From: Chrysochromulina tobinii
Taxonomy: Eukaryota > Haptophyta > Prymnesiales > Chrysochromulinaceae
Assembly: GCA_001275005.1 (NCBI GenBank)
Contig: JWZX01002321.1
Coordinates: 1 to 13,519, forward strand
Reading direction: 5' to 3'
Length of the DNA stretch: 13,519 bases
Both the position numbers and the translations under genes were made by a program. Positions 9,161-13,519 of this stretch are shown piece by piece. How positions within the stretch are numbered: position 1 is the stretch's first letter; each line of letters opens with the position of its first letter. The notes under the pieces were generated by a model, which made no database searches, was not told the DNA's origin, and was given only the letters and a program-made list of their open reading frames with translations.

Positions 9161-11543
9161 TCACCACATGCCGGCCAGCCCCGGGATCATCTCGCTGTTG
9201 ACGTACACGAAGGCGGTCATGCCCTCCTTGCCCGTCGTCTTGAAGCGGATCTTGGCGATGGGCTGGATCTTCGTGAAGCCGTGGCCCCACCACACGTGGG
9301 GCTTGCGCGTCGAGAGGAAGATGTAAAAGGAGGAGCGCTGCAGCACCGGCGCCAACGCCGCCAAGGTCCACTCGCTGAAGACGCGGTCGAACATGTAGAT
9401 GTGGCTGTAGTCGAGCGCCTGCTTGCTGCACGCGTCGACCGCCTCGAAGCTCACCCCGCGAAGGAGGTCGTCGGCCAGCTGCGCGCGGTCGAGCTCGCCG
9501 TAGAGCCCCTGCAGAGCGCCAATCGAGATCTCGACGCGCTTCGCCACACACTCGATCCCGACCGCGCACCGGCAGCCCAGGTTGAGCTTGGCGTGCATCA
9601 CGACCTTGCCGTAGCCCGAGCCCACGTCGATGAACGTCGAGTCCGCCGTCAAGTTCCACACTTCGGGCCAGTCGGCCATCGCGGGCACGTAGCGCGTCAG
9701 CCGGCGCAGCAGCCGTAGGAGCTTCTCAACGGTCGCCACCGTCGCCTCGCCGTACCCTTCGGAGGTGACCGCCGTCTTCGGTCCCTTGTCGCTCACGCGC
9801 ATCGCGTTCTCGCCGTGCGCCTCGCCCCACATGGCCCCGTCGTGCACGATGCACCCGTCCCACGTGTCCCGCTGCTTGGCGGCGACGCGCTTGCCCGAGA
9901 TCTCATCGTCCGTCCGCAGACCCCAATCGAGGTACGAGAGCCGATCCACCATCGCGTACATCTTTTTGACGTCGGCCGTCTCGTCGTGAGGGTCCGCCCA
10001 CTCGAGCACCGGCACGGCGAACATGTACTGCTGCTGCTCGCCCTCCTCGCCCTCGTCGCTCTCGTCGCTCTCGTCCTCCCCGACGGGCTTCAACAGCGTG
10101 GCGACCGGCTCGCGCGAGCGCACGGCGCTCGTCGACGGCTGGAGCGGCGCGCCGTGCGCCCGGCCAATGGTGCCCACCACCTTCTCGCCGACAATCCGCA
10201 GCCGCTCCGAGACGCAGTAGAGGCGCGCGTCGGCCGCACCTGATGAGGGAGGCAATCGGAGGCCATCAGGGGGGCGATCCGACGCAGTAGGGGCGCGTCG
10301 GCCGCACCTGATGAGGGAGGCAATCGGAGGCCATCAGGGGGGCGATCCGACGCATCAGCACCGGACTCGATGGAGCCCGTGTCGATTGAGAAGAGGTACT
10401 CGCCGTCCGGCAGCCCGACCCAATCCTTGGGGCCGAAGCGGCACGTGCCCTCCTGACGCGCGCTCGTGAGTGACTTGTAGCGCATGTACCGTGGGCGCGC
10501 CGCGCCAGTCGGCCAATCGAAGCCTGCGAGGCGAGAGGGTGCGCGGAGGGGGCGACGTGTCATGGGAAGAGCGAGCGGCGTCGGCGGGCACGTGTGGGAA
10601 GCGCGAGCGGGCGTCGGCGGGCAGGCGGCGCTGGCGGGCACGCACTGCTGGCGTCCCACAGACCAACCCATGCGGAAGCGTCGCCGGGAGTTGATTCGGG
10701 AAAGATCCACTGAAGAGTGACCGAGTCGTCCTTCACCTCGGAGACGCTCAGCCGAAACATGCACCCCTTGGGCCGCCGCCACGTGTCCTCGCAGATCGTT
10801 CGATGAGCTACCCAGAGCTCCGACTTGTCGTCGGAAGGGAAGCGTACCCACCCGTTGGTACGCTTCCCTTCTGACGACAAGTCGGAGCTCTGGGGAGCGC
10901 AACCGGCGGCGAGGGCGCCGTCCGCGCCCGCGCCGCCCGCGCCGCCCGCGCCGCCCTCGCCGCCCTCGCTGCCCGCGACGCGCACGCTGCTCCCGGGAAC
11001 GGGAAGGCAGCCCGCTCGGGGCGAGAAGGCCGCCGCAAGGCCGCCGTCCTCGACTGGCTTGATTTCCACGTCGAAGCTGCCACTCCGGCGCACGCCTCGG
11101 ATTTCCTGGATCGAGGCCTCGCCGACGCGGATCGTGTGCACCTTGGACTCGGAGTGCTGCCGCTTCTGCTTCTTGAGCGCAGGCCCGCTCGGGATGGTCG
11201 GCACCGCCGGCTTGACGCGTATCTCTCTCGCAATCGGCTGGCGACCTTGGATCAGCACCAGACCGCTGCCCTCGAGCTCCGCCTCTGCCATCGCCGCGAT
11301 CGTCGTCTTGACGCGACGGTGTGTGGCCAGCACGAGCGACGCGTCGTCGCCCTTGAGCTGCGGAAAATGGCTGCTCGCCGAGCGCCAGCAGTTGCGGCTC
11401 TTCGGGTAGCCGAGCCACTGCACCCACACGGCGTCACTCCTGACGCTGCGGCATTTTTCGACGATGTGCAGCTCCGCTTGGGTCGCGGCGCGTGAGCCGA
11501 TGGTCGCCGCGGCAGGCGATTCAGAGGGTGGGATGACGTCCAT
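9161..11543 (-). CDS. Chromodomain plus DOT1-like SAM methyltransferase, three exons: complement(9161..10239, 10308..10523, 10646..11543)
   Basis: The spliced frame is 2193 nt (730 aa). Residues about 24-60 read as a chromodomain: HIVEKCRSVRSDAVWVQWLG followed by YPKSRNCW, matching the VEK...VKWKGY...TW pattern. Next come a low-complexity Gly/Ala linker and a beta-rich segment (WVGLWDASSFDW, MRYKSL, DWVGLPDGEYLF) that is complete only after splicing. The C-terminus is a class I methyltransferase of the DOT1 type: motif I FIDVGSGYGK (574-583), GIE (599-601) and MFDRVFSEWTL (654-664). DOT1 enzymes methylate histone H3 Lys79 from S-adenosylmethionine. A chromodomain would suit chromatin targeting, but the substrate here is inferred. 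The ATG at 11543 has a better Kozak context (G at -3, G at +4) than the in-frame ATG at 11597. An acidic Asp/Glu-Ser run lies at about 425-440. Confidence 0.85.
10211..10354. repeat. Tandem duplication of a 68-70 bp unit spanning the DOT1-like intron 2
   Basis: Copy 1 (10211-10280, 70 bp) and copy 2 (10281-10348, 68 bp) are nearly identical, differing by a short indel in the GGCGCG region near one end. A partial third start, GACGCA, follows at 10349-10354. The duplicated unit contains CAG|GT on the minus strand, giving a donor in one copy and an acceptor in the other. Confidence 0.95.
10240..10307 (-). other. Intron 2 of the DOT1-like gene (68 bp, phase 1), one whole tandem-duplication unit
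   Basis: On the minus strand both borders read TCATCAG|GTGCGGCC. Splicing from the first to the second removes 68 bp and shifts the frame by two. That shift is what is needed to join the exon 2 frame (RLPPSSG) to the methyltransferase frame (GAADARLYCVSERL). Without splicing, the methyltransferase domain is out of frame. CTGAT about 30 nt from the acceptor fits a branch site, and the acceptor is preceded by a pyrimidine-rich run. Confidence 0.82.
10524..10645 (-). other. Intron 1 of the DOT1-like gene (122 bp, phase 1) with degenerate internal repeats
   Basis: On the minus strand the donor is GCCAGCA|GTGCGT and the acceptor is CGCCTCGCAG|GCTTCG. Splicing creates a Ser codon (A|GC) and yields WVGLWDASSFDWPTG. 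Both exon frames agree. The intron is largely two imperfect copies of a roughly 32-bp unit (plus strand about 10564-10592 and 10596-10625) plus a shorter related piece. Confidence 0.83.
10811..10894. repeat. 38-bp inverted repeat with 8-base spacer inside the DOT1-like coding exon
   Basis: Arms 10811-10848 and 10857-10894 are reverse complements with a single mismatch; the spacer is CACCCGTT. On the coding (minus) strand the first arm encodes PQSSDLSSEGKRT and the second VRFPSDDKSELW, so the same DNA is translated from both strands in one protein. It would form a very stable hairpin in DNA or mRNA. Confidence 0.95.
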
Positions 11544-11712
11544 GACAGGCAACTTTTTGTGCAAAAAGTGTGTGTTTGGGTGTCGAATTCTAAACATAGG
11601 CTGTGAAAACAGGTTTCAAGTCGAGACGTGTCGCGAGACGCGCCAGTCAAGCCAGTGGTCATATCTCACGGGAGGAAACGCAAACATCAGGAAAAAGGGG
11701 CTGCCTCGCTCA
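11544..11712. promoter_or_regulatory. Divergent 5' region between the DOT1-like and HAD genes
   Basis: The two chosen ATGs point away from each other across 169 bp, so both 5' UTRs and a shared or bidirectional promoter should lie here. No clear TATA box is seen. A perfect inverted repeat at 11552-11569 is the one notable element. If the DOT1-like gene instead starts at 11597, the region shrinks. Confidence 0.5.
11552..11569. promoter_or_regulatory. Perfect 8+8 bp inverted repeat ACTTTTTG-TG-CAAAAAGT
   Basis: The arms are exact reverse complements separated by TG. The AT-rich character stands out from the GC-rich surroundings, and the site lies 9 bp upstream of the DOT1-like ATG. It could be a dimeric factor site or a 5' UTR hairpin; no known motif is claimed. 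Confidence 0.5.
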
Positions 11713-12333
11713 ATGGCGCAGACGAATGGCTTCTTGGCGATCGACTTGGCTGCGGACTTGGCCAAGATGACGCAGACGATCACAGACTTGGCCGCAGCAT
11801 CGCCCGATTCCGCCGCTAAGGCCACAACGTCGAGCTACACTTCCACGCTGCCCACGTCACCGCTGCTACGAGTCATCTTCCTTGACATAGACGGGGTCCT
11901 GAATCGCACCAAGGAAGCCACGCACATTCGGATCGACGAAGACTGTGTTCAGCGGCTCAAAACTCTCATTGAGCACACCGATGCCAAGGTCGTGCTATCC
12001 ACGTTCTGGAGGCATTTTGACGAGTACATAACGTACATCCTGCATCGCGAAGGAATCGCAGCTGACGTAGTGATTGGCCGCACGCCGGGCCGAACGGGCT
12101 CGCAACATTTGTCTGCCTCAGCCGCTGATGAAGCTCAGTACGCATCGAGAGCAGCGGAGATCAAGACGTGGCTAGCGCAGCATCCGGAGGTGACTCAATT
12201 TGTGATCCTCGACGATCGGCCGTCGGCAGCGGACGCGTCATTGCAAGCACACTTTGTACAGACGCTGTCCGATCATGGCCTCACAGATGCGGACGTGGTG
12301 CGATGTTCAGAGCTGCTACTGAACGCACATTAA
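11713..12333 (+). CDS. HAD-fold protein of the Swiss-Army-Knife RNA-repair HAD type, 206 aa
   Basis: HAD motif I is FLDIDGVLN (56-64), with the two catalytic aspartates of DxD at 58 and 60. Motif II is VLSTFWR (94-100), with Ser/Thr at 96-97. A C-terminal acidic motif, FVILDDRPS, carries the aspartates at 167-168. The layout (short cap, RAAEIKTWL before the last motif, GLT near the end) matches small HAD domains first described in Swiss-Army-Knife RNA-repair proteins. HAD enzymes there are proposed end-processing phosphatases. Here the domain stands alone with no ligase, kinase or nuclease partner, so an RNA-repair role is only a family-based guess. The frame is open upstream to 11464; the ATG at 11713 is chosen because the upstream residues are not conserved-looking and overlap the divergent gene. 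Residues 1-50 are a Ser/Thr/Ala-rich lead. Confidence 0.83.
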   Translation: MAQTNGFLAIDLAADLAKMTQTITDLAAASPDSAAKATTSSYTSTLPTSPLLRVIFLDIDGVLNRTKEATHIRIDEDCVQRLKTLIEHTDAKVVLSTFWRHFDEYITYILHREGIAADVVIGRTPGRTGSQHLSASAADEAQYASRAAEIKTWLAQHPEVTQFVILDDRPSAADASLQAHFVQTLSDHGLTDADVVRCSELLLNAH

Positions 12334-12519
12334 TTGTAGCCGCAGCTTTTCGTCTACGTGTGCTGTTGTGGACCATTAGAAATCGAATCGAGCTCCCCGT
12401 TGCGGGTTGGACGCGCCGGCCGCGCCGCGTGGGCGTGCACCGTGCTCGATGTCCATCCGGCGCGTATCGGTTTGGTACTTACGTCCCGGGTCCGGTCGGG
12501 ATGCAGTTTCGCTACACAG
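12334..12519. other. Short convergent spacer
   Basis: It separates the 3' ends of the HAD gene (+) and the ABC-like ORF (-). No AATAAA, ORF or repeat is seen. In particular, nothing here resembles the missing remainder of an ABC ATPase. Confidence 0.5.
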
Positions 12520-13431
12520 CTACTGCTCGGACCTCGTCTTTCCGCTGTACAGGAGTGACACCGCGTTCTTGCGAGCCTGGTCTAGCGTGGGTCCCAGCAC
12601 CGCGGCACCCATCACGACCCCCGGGAAGAGGAGCGTAGATGCGGTGGACGCCAGTGCCAATCGGCTCGCTAGAAGGCCGACCCCATTGGCAGAGCTCCCG
12701 AAACGGCCCATGAGACCCTCTGCGCCCCCAGTCGTGCGAAGCGCCACGTAGAGCAGCAAGATGGAGACCGGACCGATGACATTCTTAGCCGCCATGTACG
12801 CCAGCCCATACCGGTCGGTGAGCTGCCTGACCGTGTCCATGGCCTTGCTACGCGTCTCGCTCGCCTGAGCCGCCGACGCTGGAAAGAGACGCTGGCGCAG
12901 GCTCGTCCCCCCTCGAGTTGCAGCATCTATCATCAGCGAGACTCGGATGCTGGCCAGGGATGGCCAAAGCCGTGCAAGCAGTGCTGCGCCTGAGGCGTCA
13001 AGAGCGAGACGTGGCACTCGTAGGGCACCCTTGCACACCGTGTATGCCAGCGCAAAGTCGGACGGCACTCTTATGTTCAGAGCCATGAGGATGGAAAAAA
13101 GTATGGCTGCGGAGCCGATATCAATCATAATGAACGCAACCACAGTCGCCATGGGTGCGAGCTCGAGAGCAGAGTTGATCCTGTTTGCCCAACTTCCTCC
13201 ACACTGCTCACCATTGCAGAGCAACGTGCCCTTCAGCGACGCGCCTTTGCTAGCTTTTACGTTGCCTGAGAGAGCATTGAGCAACGTGGTCTTGCCGCCA
13301 CCCGAAGGTCCCATGATGGCGAGCAACCGCCCGCGTGTGGCGTGCCCGCTGCAATTGGAAAGGATGGTCTTCATGCCGTCCTTGACCGTAAAGGACAGGT
13401 CCGAAAAGGAGAGGTCGACGCCTTCAATCAT
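12520..13431 (-). CDS. ORF joining an ABCG-type Walker A fragment to a multi-pass membrane protein
   Basis: The uninterrupted frame encodes 303 aa from the ATG at 13431. Residues 1-74 are the start of an ABCG-type nucleotide-binding domain: FSDLSFTVKDG, then AIMGPSGGGKTTLLNALSG (Walker A at 41-48), then GTLLCNG. The Q-loop, signature and Walker B are absent. From residue about 94 on, the sequence is a different protein with hydrophobic segments at 95-119 and in two later stretches (VIGPVSILLLYVAL and STLLFPGVVMGAAVLG). It contains TDRYGLAYMAAKNV, faintly like the DUF1279/FAM210 membrane family (tentative). The second part has its own ATG at 13152 and could be a separate 210-aa gene. The frame has no stop up to the right window edge, so the N-terminus may be incomplete. 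It could be a true fusion, an annotation-style read-through, or an ABC remnant. Confidence 0.55.
   Translation of the reverse strand: MIEGVDLSFSDLSFTVKDGMKTILSNCSGHATRGRLLAIMGPSGGGKTTLLNALSGNVKASKGASLKGTLLCNGEQCGGSWANRINSALELAPMATVVAFIMIDIGSAAILFSILMALNIRVPSDFALAYTVCKGALRVPRLALDASGAALLARLWPSLASIRVSLMIDAATRGGTSLRQRLFPASAAQASETRSKAMDTVRQLTDRYGLAYMAAKNVIGPVSILLLYVALRTTGGAEGLMGRFGSSANGVGLLASRLALASTASTLLFPGVVMGAAVLGPTLDQARKNAVSLLYSGKTRSEQ
13210..13431 (-). other. ABCG nucleotide-binding domain fragment with a candidate splice donor at its end
   Basis: The ABC similarity stops at the CNG codons. There the minus strand reads TGCAATG|GTGAGC, a near-consensus donor (last exon base 13212, intron from 13211). 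I found no downstream acceptor that keeps the frame of the membrane segment, and no further ABC motifs on this strand down to 12334. Confidence 0.55.
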
Positions 13432-13519
13432 GGACGCAGAACGGGATCCCTTCAATCGAAAAGGAGAGTGCACGCTGCCACCGCCGCGAAGGAGAGTTGG
13501 CTGCTGGGGTGCCGCCTCA

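Noticed and set aside
8847-9659. 270-aa minus-strand open frame overlapping the methyltransferase 3' end
   Set aside because: Most of it is a frame shadow of the DOT1-like gene. Its last 30 residues (DGYVIQYTVTDG...) look more protein-like, but no splice site or domain supports a gene.
10240-10260. Shared 9-mer GATTGCCTC between the DOT1-like duplication and the SecA-like intron minisatellite
   Set aside because: It is too short to show common origin in a window this size. It would need many more instances genome-wide.
10825-11409. Plus-strand 194-aa frame with a sensible-looking start
   Set aside because: Its N-terminus resembles the coding strand only because of the 38-bp palindrome. The rest is Pro/Ala/Ser-rich antisense.
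10090-11427. 445-aa minus-strand frame as a separate gene
   Set aside because: Only 10308-10523 of this frame is used, as exon 2 of the DOT1-like gene. The rest is a shadow of exons 1 and 3 or intron.

Overview
This is GC-rich nuclear DNA from a protist, most likely a unicellular alga. A haptophyte or pelagophyte-like genome would fit, but the sequence does not settle the lineage. The evidence for a eukaryote is spliceosomal GT-AG introns that restore broken protein domains, a chromodomain joined to a DOT1-type methyltransferase, WD40 and ankyrin proteins, ATGs in Kozak-like contexts, and no operon spacing or Shine-Dalgarno signals. I found no rRNA, tRNA, CRISPR array, transposase or viral gene.

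Layout, left to right. (1) 34-4479 (+): a three-exon gene for a large SecA-like DEAD ATPase/helicase with a duplicated N-terminal module; its reading frame is open at the left edge. (2) 4480-5074: intergenic. (3) 5075-6355 (+): a single-exon WD40 beta-propeller protein with a basic/acidic tail. (4) 6356-6822: intergenic. (5) 6823-7662 (-): an ankyrin-repeat protein with a hydrophobic poly-Ala N-terminus. (6) 7871-8761 (-): a two-exon nitroreductase-family protein. (7) 8762-9160: intergenic. (8) 9161-11543 (-): a three-exon chromodomain plus DOT1-like methyltransferase gene. (9) 11544-11712: a short divergent promoter region. (10) 11713-12333 (+): a small HAD-fold protein of the Swiss-Army-Knife RNA-repair HAD type. 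(11) 12520-13431 (-): an ORF joining an ABCG-type Walker A fragment to a multi-pass membrane protein; its frame is open at the right edge.

The most interesting signal is how the introns are built. Of the five introns I infer, three (2731-2948, 3425-3491, 10240-10307) have a length equal to the offset of a local tandem duplication of exon sequence. The donor sits in or beside one copy and the acceptor in or beside the other. The first is mostly filled by a 19-unit, 10-bp minisatellite. Its first unit shares nine bases with the downstream exon, and nearly every unit junction carries a CTRAY branch-point match. A fourth intron (10524-10645) is built of degenerate internal repeats. This locus looks like a snapshot of introns being born from tandem duplication, in two unrelated genes. 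A 38-bp inverted duplication inside the DOT1-like coding exon, and several 10-bp tandem doublets in spacers, suggest general local duplication activity.

The genes do not form an obvious pathway. They are an ordinary eukaryotic mixture of separately promoted genes, with one divergent pair (methyltransferase/HAD) and two convergent pairs (WD40/ankyrin and HAD/ABC-like).
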